Assembly (NCBI GenBank): GCA_947631435.1
Contig: CANRLM010000025.1
Coordinates: 1-35,181, forward strand
Origin: an uncultured Akkermansia sp.
GTDB taxonomy: Bacteria > Verrucomicrobiota > Verrucomicrobiia > Verrucomicrobiales > Akkermansiaceae
DNA length: 35,181 nucleotides
Direction of reading: 5' to 3'
The position numbers and the translations under genes were made by a program. The notes below the pieces were generated by a model, which was not told the origin of the DNA, ran no database searches, and was given only the letters and a program-made list of their open reading frames with translations. How positions within the stretch are numbered: the first letter of the stretch is position 1; every line of letters begins with the position of its first letter. Below are positions 8,294-16,901 of the stretch, piece after piece.

Positions 8294-9954
8294 GGCTCGT
8301 CGGGAAGATTCTGTCGTAGCTCTACAGCATCCAGCGGGTGCTGATCCAACAGCAGAGGATACCAGCCTCCCGCTACGTACGAACTCTTCAGATAGGTGCG
8401 TTCACTCCAGTAAAGAGGAATAATCGGGCACCCTTGCAGCACTTCCTGTTCCGCTTCGGCAAGCTTCAGCATGCGCTCGGAGGAGGAGGAACACGCATTG
8501 GCAGCATCCAATGCAGCATCGCAGGCAGCACTTCCCCAGCCTGTGCAATTGTTCCCGGCTCCGGTATGCCAGAGTTCAACAAAGGTGGAGGGGTCAGCGT
8601 AGTCTCCACTCCAGGAGGAAGAAGAAATATCGTACTCTCCATTCTGCTGTGCCGCTTTGTAGGCAGTCCATTCACAGGCACGGATCTCCACCTGCACACC
8701 AAGCACTCGCTTCCACATGGATTGAATGCACTCACCCATCACTCGCTGAACATCGCGGGATGTCGTCATGAGTTCCAGAGTCGGGAACCCTTTACCGTCA
8801 GGAAATCCAGCATTTGCCAGCAACCGCCTCGCTTCAGCTTCCCTCTCAGGCTGCGACAGCGCGGCAGCGGATTGATCGAGTGTGCCGTATGTATCGTTGG
8901 GAGGGGTAAAACCATATGCGGCTCTGCCTGCGCCGTGTACCACGCGTGAGACAAGTGCCTCGCGATCAATCGCCAGGGAAAGAGCTCGCCGGACCCGTGC
9001 ATCATTCAATGGCTTGCGAGTCGTATTCAAACGGTAGAAGATAGTGCAGTAGTAGGGGTCACGACAGAACTCGTGAGGGACACGAGAGTGCGCCATCTCC
9101 AGCATTTCCGGGGGCACATTGTTGGTGATATGAAGCTTTCCTCCGAAAAACATCCGTGTTTCCGTGTAGCCATTCACGATGGGGAGGAAGCGAATGCCGC
9201 GGTTGCGCACCTCGTTCGCGCGCCAGTAGTGAGGGTTGGGGATAACGGAGAGATAATCATTCATGCGGTGCTCCTGCAGCAGGTAGGCGCCGTTTCCGAC
9301 CCACTTTTCAGGGGAGGTCCACAGACTACGCCGATCCAGCATACCCCCCAGCTTTTCCACGTGATGGGCCGGCAGGGGAAACCACGTGTGATGCACCAAC
9401 ATCTGTAACAAGTGAGGAGTAGGATTTTCAAAGCGCAGTAGCAGGGTGTGAGCATCCGGTGTGCCTACTCCGCTCACAGCTTCCCATTCAATTTCCCCGC
9501 GATTGTACGCACGCGCACCGCAGAGCCCGTAAAGCATCTCAGCATAGCGCCCTCCAAAAGCGGGATGCAGCAGGCGATGGAAAGCATACGCAAAATCGTA
9601 TGATGTCACTGGTTGTCCATCGCTCCAAAAAGCCTCGCGCAAGTGGAAGCTCCACTCAGTCGCATCGTTATTTCTCTCCCAGGTTTCTGCCATGCCCGGA
9701 TGCACAATTCCGGATTTTCGGGCATCCGGGCGCACCAACCCCTCCAGCAGCGAGGAAATAATTTTGCCATCCGCCACAGCCGTTGCCTTGTGAGGGTCGA
9801 GACTCTGAGGCTCCGCATTATTGCCGAGTAAAAGAATTCCCTGTTGCGCGGCGGCAGCGGCGGAACTCTGATACCTCTTCTCTCCACAGCCACTCCAGAG
9901 CAGCACCGGAAGAATCGCGTACAGGCAGCAAGAGCTCAGCCTATTCATCGCCAT
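8290..9954 (-). CDS. oppA: Peptide-binding lipoprotein, OppA/DppA family (SBP_bac_5)
   Basis: This is the periplasmic solute-binding component that captures peptides for OppB/OppC. It is 554 aa. The N-terminus is a lipoprotein signal with the likely acylated Cys at residue 23 (LLWSGC, an imperfect lipobox with Trp at -3). The mature protein starts LGNNAEPQSLDPHKAT, the family hallmark, and ends with the typical IIPLYW segment. The start overlaps the last codons of the upstream SNF2 gene by 14 bases; an in-frame ATG six bases further in is equally possible. The substrate cannot be read from sequence. Confidence 0.92.
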   Translation of the reverse strand: MAMNRLSSCCLYAILPVLLWSGCGEKRYQSSAAAAAQQGILLLGNNAEPQSLDPHKATAVADGKIISSLLEGLVRPDARKSGIVHPGMAETWERNNDATEWSFHLREAFWSDGQPVTSYDFAYAFHRLLHPAFGGRYAEMLYGLCGARAYNRGEIEWEAVSGVGTPDAHTLLLRFENPTPHLLQMLVHHTWFPLPAHHVEKLGGMLDRRSLWTSPEKWVGNGAYLLQEHRMNDYLSVIPNPHYWRANEVRNRGIRFLPIVNGYTETRMFFGGKLHITNNVPPEMLEMAHSRVPHEFCRDPYYCTIFYRLNTTRKPLNDARVRRALSLAIDREALVSRVVHGAGRAAYGFTPPNDTYGTLDQSAAALSQPEREAEARRLLANAGFPDGKGFPTLELMTTSRDVQRVMGECIQSMWKRVLGVQVEIRACEWTAYKAAQQNGEYDISSSSWSGDYADPSTFVELWHTGAGNNCTGWGSAACDAALDAANACSSSSERMLKLAEAEQEVLQGCPIIPLYWSERTYLKSSYVAGGWYPLLLDQHPLDAVELRQNLPDEP

Positions 9955-12900
9955 CCTCTATGGGTTCTTCATCATCGCTGTCGTCTTCCCCACCGTGGGC
10001 AAGAATGAATTGCAGGTCTTTGAGATCCAAACTGGATGCAAAGCCTTCGTCTCCCAACACGTTGGTGACCAGCATATTTTTCTGATGCTGGAGCACACGT
10101 ATCTTTTCTTCCACAGAATCACGGGTCAGCAAGCGATAGGCAATAACCTTGTTTTTCTGCCCGATGCGGTGAGTACGATCAATGGCCTGATTCTCCACGG
10201 CGGGATTCCACCACGGGTCATAGAGCACAACGTAGGAAGCAGAGGTCAGGTTCAAACCGGCGCCACCTGCCTTCAGAGAGAGCAGGAATACGCTCGGTTC
10301 TTTCGTCGTTTGGAAACTTTCAATCACCCCTTTGCGGTCACTGATCTGCCCGGTGAGATAGTGGAAAGGAGAATTCTCTTCTACGAGGCGATCGCGGATG
10401 ATATCGAGCATCTGCACGAACTGGGAGAACACGAGCACTTTGTGTCCTTCATCGCGAAGTTGGTTGAGCAGATAGAAGAGAGAATTGAGCTTGGCACTCT
10501 CTGCTTTCCTGTACTTTGCTTCACCATTCTTATCCTTGATGAGGCCGGGGTGACAGCAAATCTGTCGCAGCTTCATGAGCCCCTGCAGGATCGCAAAGGA
10601 ATTGGGTTTCACCTCTTCATCAGAATCCACCTTCAGCAAAGCTTTCTGGATGCGTCGCAGCTCATGGCGGTAGAGCTGTAGTTGAATGCCCTCCATCTTC
10701 GCGTACACTTCCTCCTCAGTGCGTGGCGGCAGGTCCTTCGCGACCTGTTGTTTGGTTCTGCGCAGCAGGAATGGTTTAAGACGCGCCGCAAGGCGACTCT
10801 GACTTTGGGCGTCCTTCCGTTTATCAAACCTTTTCTTGAAATAGGCTCGGCTGCCCAGCACGCCCGGCATCGCAAAGGCCATGAGAGACCACATATCCAG
10901 CAGGCGGTTTTCGATGGGGGTACCGGAGAGTACCAGTCGGTTGTATGCCATGATCTCCCGCGCAGCTTTCGCTGCTTTAGAGTCAGGATTTTTGATTTGC
11001 TGCCCCTCATCGAGGATAACCGTAAGCCATTTGATGGAATTGATCTGGTCACCGCAAACGCGCAATTGGGCGTAGTTGATCACCACCATGTCCACATTCT
11101 TGAGAATGTGCTTCACGTTTGCCTGCTCCTTGTTACGGATCACCATGACGCGCACGCCGGGGGCGAACTTCTCCGTCTCTCCGGCCCATACATCCAGAAC
11201 CGATTTTGGACACACGATGAGCACGGGGGGGACATCCACCTTCTTCTTGCCCTGAGCGTGCTTGCGGGCAAAATCCTCACGCAGCCAAAGCACGTAGGTG
11301 ATGGACTGTATTGTTTTACCCAGGCCCATGTCATCGGCGAGAATACCGCCGAAGCCGTTGACCGCAAGATAGGCCAGGAAGTGGAAACCTTCAATCTGGT
11401 AGGGACGCAGCGTTGCCTGCAGGGAGCTCGGAACATCCGGGCGTACATCAATCTGAATCTCCGCCGTGCGTTCCTTAATCTTCGCCCATGCCTGCGGGTC
11501 AAAGACTTCTGCCGCGCGAGGATCAGCAAGCTGCAGAGCGTGCATACGGTGGGTTTCACCGGAGAGGTCGTAAGGATCCAGCCCAAGTTTAGTCACGGCA
11601 TCGCGCTCATCCTCGTTCAGTTTAATTTCAAGGCGCATCCATCGTCCGTCGTCCATGCGCACGTAGCCGCCCCGGGCCGCGACAAGAGCACGGATTTGTT
11701 CCTTGGAGAGCGAAAGCCCTTCCACATCGAAAACGACACGCAGGTCAAACCAGTCGATCTCTTGCTTCACCACTTCAAAACGAATAGACGCGGCGACCGG
11801 GTCTGCCAGCAGAGACTGCAAACTATCGTCGAGCTTTATCTGCACCGTCTCCGGGATACTCCTCACCCACTCGGCGAATTTCTCCGGGAATTGCTTCGTG
11901 ATCCTGGTTTTGAAGACGTTGACCGGCAAATTCTCACCCGGACCGTACACCTCGTCGCGCAGCCAGCGGTCAATATCTTCAAAAACACTCTTAAACTCGT
12001 GCTCTCGTTTGTCCGAGGAATCCGCAATTCCCTCAGGTCCGTCTTCCTTGCGGCGTGAAAGACCGTAGGTGAACGCCATCTCCTCAAGAATCGAGGGGAT
12101 GGGATAGAGGAAATCACGAATGAACCGCAGCAGGGTGCCGTCTTTGACGCGCACTTGCTGCACCACCTCCCAATCGTCCTTACCCAGGCGCTCCTTGCGG
12201 CGTCCTGGTTTATCCTGCGCAGTGACTTCCAGCAGCACGTGCTCTGTGTCGGCGCTCGTGAGACCACCGGCAATCTTCATGTGGAAAGTGGGCAACATCT
12301 CAATATCCACCACACGCTCCTCCATGCTGGGTGGTAGCGTGGCGCCTATCTTGCGCAGGAATTCTACGCCATCCAAGCTGTCAATGACAGATTTAGGGAT
12401 GGAATATCGCGGATCTACTTCAGTGCCCTCCAGCCACCTCGGGGGACCGGGAAAAACAGTTTCGTCGGATTGATAGAGCTCCTCCAGACCGGGCAGCTGG
12501 CGCACAGAGTGAGTCACGTGCACCCCGGCGGCTGTCACAAGTTGCAAGCCATAGCAATCCGGCACGATGGGGTCATCAATGCAAATCCACTTCAGCGGTT
12601 CACGCACGACCTTGAAGTAGCAATCATCCAGGTTCAGCAGGTATCCCTTGAGGGCCGACTGGTGGAAGAGACGATTCATCGTGCGACACGCCTCCTCCTT
12701 GTCGAGATCAAGTACTGCGCTGCCCTCGCGGTCACAGTAATCAATCAGTACGTTGAGGAGGATGTCCGATTGAGGATCCATCTTGTAAACACCGCGCTTA
12801 AATTGCCCTGCGAGCTCATCAAGCACAGCTTTTTCGCGGATGGAGATCCACTCATCGTGCTCGGCGTGGCGGTATTCAAAGTGAGCCTCATTGATGGTTG

Positions 12901-13642
12901 AGATGAGTCGCAAGTGGAGGGCAAGGCGTGGGGGCTGCGGCGGGCGTTCATTGATGCTGCGGATGCGGTCGTACCACTTGCCGATCTCCTTTTCGTGCTC
13001 CCACTCGCGCATCCTGGCTTGCACCTTGCCGAGATCGGTTACCACGCTCATAAAGCTGGGGAAACTGATGCGTTTCTTGGCAAAAGCGTAAGCAATGTAA
13101 TTCCAGAATTCCAGAATGTTGTGAGGAGGACTGGGCCAGAGCTCCAGTGCGCCATAACCGGAAATTTCCCACCTCGGATTGAGACGCACGAGGTCATGGT
13201 CATGGATTTCCTGCTCGATGGAAAAACGGCGATAGCGCTTCTCCAGGCGAGCAACATAGTCCTCCTCCGGTGCATCGAGATCACGCCCAAGCTTTTCCTC
13301 CAAAATATCTGTCAGCGGCACTTCGTTGAGCTCGTTCGGACTCTCGGGCATGCTGGTTCCGCGATACATTCGCTCCACCATGGTAGCGATAAGGCACACG
13401 CCGGAAAGATGCTCTTCCTCGCAGCTGCACGACCCGTACCAGCGATTGCCCTGTAAGCGCAAACTGGTGCGGAAATTTCCTTCCTTCGTTTCTACTCTCC
13501 CCTGGATGAAGAGATGATTTCCAAAAATCTGAGTCACAGCTCCGTCCTTCTGAAGACGCTCCCCTTCCTCTCGCACATCTTCTGGGTAGGCGTTCAGAAA
13601 GTTGAGTGTGGCTCGATCCGGATTAAGAGATGAACTGAGCAT
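9941..13642 (-). CDS. SNF2-family DNA-dependent ATPase/helicase
   Basis: This is a large (1233 aa) DNA translocase of the Swi2/Snf2 family, of the bacterial HepA/RapA-like type. The ATPase domain has DDMGLGKT near residue 770 and a variant Walker B, DEGQ, near residue 877 (DEAH or DEAQ is usual). Helicase motifs V and VI (LKAGGAGLNLT, QAIDRTHRIGQ) lie near residues 1110-1150. The N-terminal half carries a degenerate SWIM zinc finger: C72, C74 and C83 are present but the expected His at 85 is Ile. The tail is strongly acidic. It is first in the unit with oppA-oppB-oppC. The leader is about 45-50 nt without a Shine-Dalgarno sequence. The target and role are unknown; remodelling of RNA polymerase or nucleoid proteins is a family-based guess. 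Confidence 0.9.
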   Translation of the reverse strand: MLSSSLNPDRATLNFLNAYPEDVREEGERLQKDGAVTQIFGNHLFIQGRVETKEGNFRTSLRLQGNRWYGSCSCEEEHLSGVCLIATMVERMYRGTSMPESPNELNEVPLTDILEEKLGRDLDAPEEDYVARLEKRYRRFSIEQEIHDHDLVRLNPRWEISGYGALELWPSPPHNILEFWNYIAYAFAKKRISFPSFMSVVTDLGKVQARMREWEHEKEIGKWYDRIRSINERPPQPPRLALHLRLISTINEAHFEYRHAEHDEWISIREKAVLDELAGQFKRGVYKMDPQSDILLNVLIDYCDREGSAVLDLDKEEACRTMNRLFHQSALKGYLLNLDDCYFKVVREPLKWICIDDPIVPDCYGLQLVTAAGVHVTHSVRQLPGLEELYQSDETVFPGPPRWLEGTEVDPRYSIPKSVIDSLDGVEFLRKIGATLPPSMEERVVDIEMLPTFHMKIAGGLTSADTEHVLLEVTAQDKPGRRKERLGKDDWEVVQQVRVKDGTLLRFIRDFLYPIPSILEEMAFTYGLSRRKEDGPEGIADSSDKREHEFKSVFEDIDRWLRDEVYGPGENLPVNVFKTRITKQFPEKFAEWVRSIPETVQIKLDDSLQSLLADPVAASIRFEVVKQEIDWFDLRVVFDVEGLSLSKEQIRALVAARGGYVRMDDGRWMRLEIKLNEDERDAVTKLGLDPYDLSGETHRMHALQLADPRAAEVFDPQAWAKIKERTAEIQIDVRPDVPSSLQATLRPYQIEGFHFLAYLAVNGFGGILADDMGLGKTIQSITYVLWLREDFARKHAQGKKKVDVPPVLIVCPKSVLDVWAGETEKFAPGVRVMVIRNKEQANVKHILKNVDMVVINYAQLRVCGDQINSIKWLTVILDEGQQIKNPDSKAAKAAREIMAYNRLVLSGTPIENRLLDMWSLMAFAMPGVLGSRAYFKKRFDKRKDAQSQSRLAARLKPFLLRRTKQQVAKDLPPRTEEEVYAKMEGIQLQLYRHELRRIQKALLKVDSDEEVKPNSFAILQGLMKLRQICCHPGLIKDKNGEAKYRKAESAKLNSLFYLLNQLRDEGHKVLVFSQFVQMLDIIRDRLVEENSPFHYLTGQISDRKGVIESFQTTKEPSVFLLSLKAGGAGLNLTSASYVVLYDPWWNPAVENQAIDRTHRIGQKNKVIAYRLLTRDSVEEKIRVLQHQKNMLVTNVLGDEGFASSLDLKDLQFILAHGGEDDSDDEEPIEDGDE

Positions 13643-13696
13643 TCTACCTGATTTCTATGAGGGAAGCCTGGTTAGCCGACTTCCGCCTTTCACTTC

Positions 13697-13725
13697 ACTT
13701 TAACACACTCCTGCACACTTTTCAA
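13697..13725 (-). promoter_or_regulatory. Promoter of the SNF2-opp unit
   Basis: On the minus strand TTGAAA (13720-13725) is followed by a 17-bp spacer and TAAAGT (13697-13702). The predicted start near 13690 leaves a leader of about 48 bases before the ATG at 13642. Confidence 0.65.
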
Positions 13726-13862
13726 GATATTTGAGGCATTTTTTTCATTTTTGGTGACTTCGTAGCTTCTTTTGCATTGCTGTGTCCGAAAGTTTTTGCT
13801 TTTCTGTTCCGAAGTTGGATTTCTCCGGGGCTCTCGCGTGGGCGGATGTCGTGTGAGGAGCA

Positions 13863-13892
13863 GGGCAAACGCATTTCCTGATGCGTTTGCCC
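13863..13892. repeat. Perfect 12-bp inverted repeat in a divergent intergenic region
   Basis: GGGCAAACGCAT (13863-13874) and ATGCGTTTGCCC (13881-13892) flank a six-base loop. It lies between the divergent SNF2 and DUF486-gene promoters, 20 bases upstream of the latter's -35 box. There is no T-run on either side, so an operator-like or structural role is more likely than termination. Confidence 0.6.
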
Positions 13893-13912
13893 CGGTGTGA
13901 GGAGGATGGGTA

Positions 13913-13941
13913 TTGACACAAAACGGGGCATCAGGTACCAT
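13913..13941 (+). promoter_or_regulatory. Promoter of the DUF486-xer unit
   Basis: TTGACA (13913-13918), a 17-bp spacer and TACCAT (13936-13941). The GTG start is 29 bases further on, giving a short pyrimidine-rich leader with no Shine-Dalgarno sequence. The hexamers are identical to those of gcvT and lpxK. Confidence 0.75.
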
Positions 13942-13970
13942 GGGGCAGTTTTTTTCTCCCCGCTTTCCCC

Positions 13971-14339
13971 GTGACCCGTCTCCTTCTCACAGCTATTCTG
14001 CTCGTCATGAGCAACACCGTCATGACTTTCGCGTGGTATGGCTTTTTACGAAAGCCCGGCGAGATGGTAGATCGGGGCCTGTGGAAACTTGTTCTCGTGA
14101 GCTGGGGGCTGGCTTTCTTCGAATACTGCCTCATGATACCGGCGAACCACATCGGGCGATCGGCCGGATTATCTTTGGCTCAGCTCAAAATCATGCAGGA
14201 AGTAATCACCTTGAGCGTATTTGTTCCTTTCATGCTCTTTTACATGGGAGAGCATTGGAAATGGGACTATCTCTGGGCCTTTCTCTGTGTCCTGGGAGCC
14301 GTTTATTTTGTGAATCGCGAGGCGCTCGTCGTGTCCTGA
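13971..14339 (+). CDS. DUF486 family small membrane protein
   Basis: This is a 122-aa protein with about four hydrophobic segments. The conserved DUF486 signature runs through it: SNTVMTFAWYGFL near residue 14, FFEYCLMIPANHIG in the middle, LAQLKIMQEVITL near residue 70 and AVYFVNREAL at the end. The family is small multidrug-resistance-like in size but has no proven substrate. The start is GTG. It lies 30 bases before the Xer recombinase gene and shares its promoter, though a functional link is not obvious. Confidence 0.85.
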   Translation: MTRLLLTAILLVMSNTVMTFAWYGFLRKPGEMVDRGLWKLVLVSWGLAFFEYCLMIPANHIGRSAGLSLAQLKIMQEVITLSVFVPFMLFYMGEHWKWDYLWAFLCVLGAVYFVNREALVVS

Positions 14340-14369
14340 GCCCCGCCTTCTCTTCATGGTGCTTCTGCC

Positions 14370-15299
14370 ATGTCTGTTCCGGAACAAATCGGTGTGATTG
14401 AACGTTTTCTGCTGTTTCTGGCGGCGGAGAAAGGATTGAGCGCGAACTACCGAATCTCGGTGCGGCAGAGCCTCACCCATTTTTTTCATTGGATGGGGCA
14501 AACCCGGCGACGTCTTGAGGAACTTCAGCCGTCCGACCTCGTGGATTACCACCATGACTTGCTCGCAGAAGGGCTTGCTTCCTCCAGCTGCCGTGTGATG
14601 ATGGTGCACCTGCGTATTTTCCTGCGTTATCTCACGAAGAGCGGTGTCCTGTCCAATGATCCCGCTTCTCTGGTGTCGGCAGGCAGAGTGGGCATGGCTC
14701 TGCCGCAAACACTTTCCTCCGCAATTGTGCAGCAGCTTTTGGAGAGTATTGATCCGCACGACCTGCCATATGGAGCACGCGACCGCGCTATGCTGGAAAT
14801 GTTCTATGGCAGCGGCTTGCGTGTCAGCGAACTCGTCTCCTTGAGACCTGAGCAGATTGACTGGGAGGACGGTTTTCTGCGTATCACCGGCAAGGGCGAC
14901 AAGACGCGCTACGTACCGCTGGGGGGAGAGGCTGCTCAGGCATTGAGGATGTATCGCGAAAAGGCCCGAGAAATGCTTCTGAGAGAAGGCGTGCGCGATC
15001 CTCGTGTGCTATTTCTCTCGCGTTTGGGCGGCAAACTTACCCGGGAGAGGATTCGCCAGATTATCAAGCAACGGGCAAGAAATGCGGGCATCACTGAAAA
15101 TGTCTTTCCTCATATCCTTCGACACTCCTTTGCCACCCACTTGCTGGAAAATGGTGCGGACCTGCGCGTCATCCAGGATATGCTTGGACACTCAGATCTC
15201 TCCACCACGCAGATCTACACTCACGTGGAGCAAAAAAGACTTGTGCAGATCCATCACAACTTTCACCCACGCGGTCGTTTCAAACCTGAAAAACATTGA
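14370..15299 (+). CDS. xerD: Tyrosine recombinase, XerC/XerD type
   Basis: This is a site-specific recombinase of the family that resolves chromosome dimers at dif. It is 309 aa with an N-terminal SAM-like DNA-binding domain (residues 5-90) and a C-terminal catalytic domain. The catalytic residues are all visible: R151 (GSGLRVSEL), K175 (TGKGDKTR), H248 and R251 (HILRHSFATH), H274 (LGHSDLSTT) and the nucleophile Y283 (IYTHV). Length and motifs match the Xer housekeeping enzymes rather than phage integrases; XerC versus XerD cannot be settled here. It follows the DUF486 gene and is convergent with comF, 18 bases apart. Confidence 0.9.
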   Translation: MSVPEQIGVIERFLLFLAAEKGLSANYRISVRQSLTHFFHWMGQTRRRLEELQPSDLVDYHHDLLAEGLASSSCRVMMVHLRIFLRYLTKSGVLSNDPASLVSAGRVGMALPQTLSSAIVQQLLESIDPHDLPYGARDRAMLEMFYGSGLRVSELVSLRPEQIDWEDGFLRITGKGDKTRYVPLGGEAAQALRMYREKAREMLLREGVRDPRVLFLSRLGGKLTRERIRQIIKQRARNAGITENVFPHILRHSFATHLLENGADLRVIQDMLGHSDLSTTQIYTHVEQKRLVQIHHNFHPRGRFKPEKH

Positions 15300-15317
15300 C
15301 CGGGCAGCCCATCCCTT

Positions 15318-16049
15318 TCAAACGAATTTGCGCCGCCCGGCCCGCATCACGGTGAGTACCCCCACGCGTTGCACTCCGGGGAGTTTCTTGAGCAGGCGTG
15401 CACAGGCGTGCGCCGTAGCTCCGGTGGTATAGACATCATCCACAATCACGGCGCACGGCGTTGGGAGCCTTTTTTTCCCCGAGGCGAATGAAGAACATAA
15501 GGAGTATGCGGCCAGAGCATTGCGCTTGCGCTCACCGGCCGAGAGGAGCGTTTGACTTTCCGCCTTTGTTCTCAATCGCTGTAGAGGGAAACACATGGGG
15601 AGCCTGCGGAGGCTGCTGAGCACGCGAGCCAATTCTTCTGCCTGGTTATAGCCACGCTTCAACAGATGCCGACGTTCGGAGGGCACGGGTACAAGACACC
15701 AATTTTTCACGTCGGCGAGCTCCGGAGTTTCATCCCAGAGGCGGGCGAGAAGCTCTGCCAGAGGTCGCGCCAGGTAGTTGCTGCGGTGATACTTTAATCC
15801 GTAGATGAGCTGCACACTCTGCTTTGTCCGGGCACAGCAGGAGCGCGCAAAATCAAAGGCAAAGTCACGTCCGCGGCACTGTGCACACGAATGCGCATCC
15901 GGCTCACCGCCATCTACCGTGCTCCCGCAATGCAGGCAAATGGGCAAAGGAACACGTTCCAGCCCTTCTGCACACTCAGGACACAGATCTGATTCTCCCT
16001 GCCGGTGACAAAGTTCGCAATAACGAGGATAGAGCCAGCTGATGAGCAT
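15318..16049 (-). CDS. comF: ComF family phosphoribosyltransferase-like protein
   Basis: This is a 243-aa protein with the two ComF parts. An N-terminal cysteine cluster (CELC, CPEC, CLHC, CAQC) should bind zinc. A C-terminal PRTase-like fold carries the VIVDDVYTTGATAHAC loop for phosphoribosyl pyrophosphate. ComF proteins take part in uptake of single-stranded DNA in competent bacteria; here, with a type IV pilus-like block 10 kb away, a competence role is possible but inferred. The start lies three bases after the parA stop, so the two are co-transcribed. Confidence 0.9.
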   Translation of the reverse strand: MLISWLYPRYCELCHRQGESDLCPECAEGLERVPLPICLHCGSTVDGGEPDAHSCAQCRGRDFAFDFARSCCARTKQSVQLIYGLKYHRSNYLARPLAELLARLWDETPELADVKNWCLVPVPSERRHLLKRGYNQAEELARVLSSLRRLPMCFPLQRLRTKAESQTLLSAGERKRNALAAYSLCSSFASGKKRLPTPCAVIVDDVYTTGATAHACARLLKKLPGVQRVGVLTVMRAGRRKFV

Positions 16050-16052
16050 TTC

Positions 16053-16817
16053 TTAGCGGTGGCGGCGCAAAAATTCTTTTGCGGCATTCTTGTAAGCGCA
16101 AGCCGCTGCACCATCCGGATCATGCTCCAGAACAGTCTTGCCGAAGCTCGGGGCTTCTGCCACGCGCACAGATCGCGGAATGATGGTCTCGTAAAGTTGC
16201 TCGGGCAGATTCTCCTCCACCTGGTCAATCACCTGGTTAGCCAGGTTGGTGTTGTTGTACATGGTCATGATGATCCCCTCGTGTTTCAGATTCGGGTTCA
16301 CCTCGCTCGCGCGGATTTGCTCCATGACGAAAAGAATTTTTGAGAGACCTTCCATGCTCAGATACTCGCACTGCATCGGCGTGAGCACTTCATCCGCTGC
16401 GCAAAGCGATGCCGTCATCAGCACTCCAAGCGAGGGAGGCGTATCTAAAAACACGTAGTCAAAGGTTGATTTTTCCCGCAGTCCTGCCAGCGCCGCCTGC
16501 ATGCACTGCGTGTGAGTTCCGTCCTGTGTGAGTTCTACTTCCACGCCGGACATATCCATATGCGCCGGCAGAATGGAAAGGTGGCGTCTCCCTGTTGGCA
16601 GAATGAGATCCTCAGCGCTTTTCTGCCCGAGCAATGCGCCGTAGAGACTCTGATCGCCATCGACAAAAATACCTAACGCCGAGCTGGCGTTGGCCTGGGA
16701 ATCGACATCGATAAGCAGAATCTCTTTACCGCGGGCGGCAAGAGCCGCCGCCAGATTCACCGCGGTGGAGGTTTTCCCTACCCCTCCTTTCTGATTCGCA
16801 ATCGCTATGACCTTCAC
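16053..16817 (-). CDS. parA: ParA/Soj family partition ATPase
   Basis: This is a 254-aa ParA-type ATPase that binds DNA in its ATP form and drives chromosome or cargo positioning. The deviant Walker A motif NQKGGVGKT lies eight residues from the N-terminus, and IDVDSQANAS and VFLDTPPSLG follow. The GTG at 16817 (MKVIAIANQKGG) is chosen because it lies exactly seven bases after the -10 box. The more obvious ATG at 16826 overlaps the -10 box itself and would lie upstream of the mRNA start. A much longer frame continues upstream but runs through smug1 on the other strand. No parB is adjacent, which is unusual for a chromosomal partition gene; comF follows instead. Confidence 0.88.
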   Translation of the reverse strand: MKVIAIANQKGGVGKTSTAVNLAAALAARGKEILLIDVDSQANASSALGIFVDGDQSLYGALLGQKSAEDLILPTGRRHLSILPAHMDMSGVEVELTQDGTHTQCMQAALAGLREKSTFDYVFLDTPPSLGVLMTASLCAADEVLTPMQCEYLSMEGLSKILFVMEQIRASEVNPNLKHEGIIMTMYNNTNLANQVIDQVEENLPEQLYETIIPRSVRVAEAPSFGKTVLEHDPDGAAACAYKNAAKEFLRRHR

Positions 16818-16824
16818 AGATGCC

Positions 16825-16853
16825 ATTTTACACGACCGGACCGGCTGTTGCAA
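16825..16853 (-). promoter_or_regulatory. parA promoter, leaderless type
   Basis: On the minus strand TTGCAA (16848-16853), a 17-bp spacer and TAAAAT (16825-16830). The GTG start codon is seven bases downstream. It is back to back with the smug1 promoter, with 13 bases between the two -35 boxes. Confidence 0.75.
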
Positions 16854-16866
16854 GCGGATAATTTGC

Positions 16867-16895
16867 TTGGACATGCCCGGGGAGTGTGTTAGAGT
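16867..16895 (+). promoter_or_regulatory. smug1 promoter, leaderless type
   Basis: TTGGAC (16867-16872), a 17-bp spacer and TAGAGT (16890-16895). The ATG at 16902 is six bases after the -10 box, so the A of the start codon would be the first transcribed base. Confidence 0.75.
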
Positions 16896-16901
16896 GGGCG
16901 C

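Larger units (their letters stand above)
13643..13970. other. Divergent intergenic region, SNF2 helicase / DUF486 gene
   Basis: It holds the minus-strand promoter (13697-13725), a T-rich stretch without features (13730-13860), the 12-bp inverted repeat (13863-13892) and the plus-strand promoter (13913-13941). Open frames on the minus strand here run across both promoters and show no family resemblance. Confidence 0.55.

Noticed and set aside
10682..12058. 458-aa frame antisense to the SNF2 helicase gene
   Set aside because: It is entirely antisense to clear helicase motifs and has no protein-like domain pattern.
13690..13941. 83-aa minus-strand frame between the helicase and DUF486 genes
   Set aside because: It covers two promoters and an inverted repeat, and has no family resemblance or start signal.
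14370..15299. Phage or integron integrase marking a mobile element
   Set aside because: Length and motifs fit the Xer housekeeping recombinases; no att-like repeats or other phage genes lie nearby.
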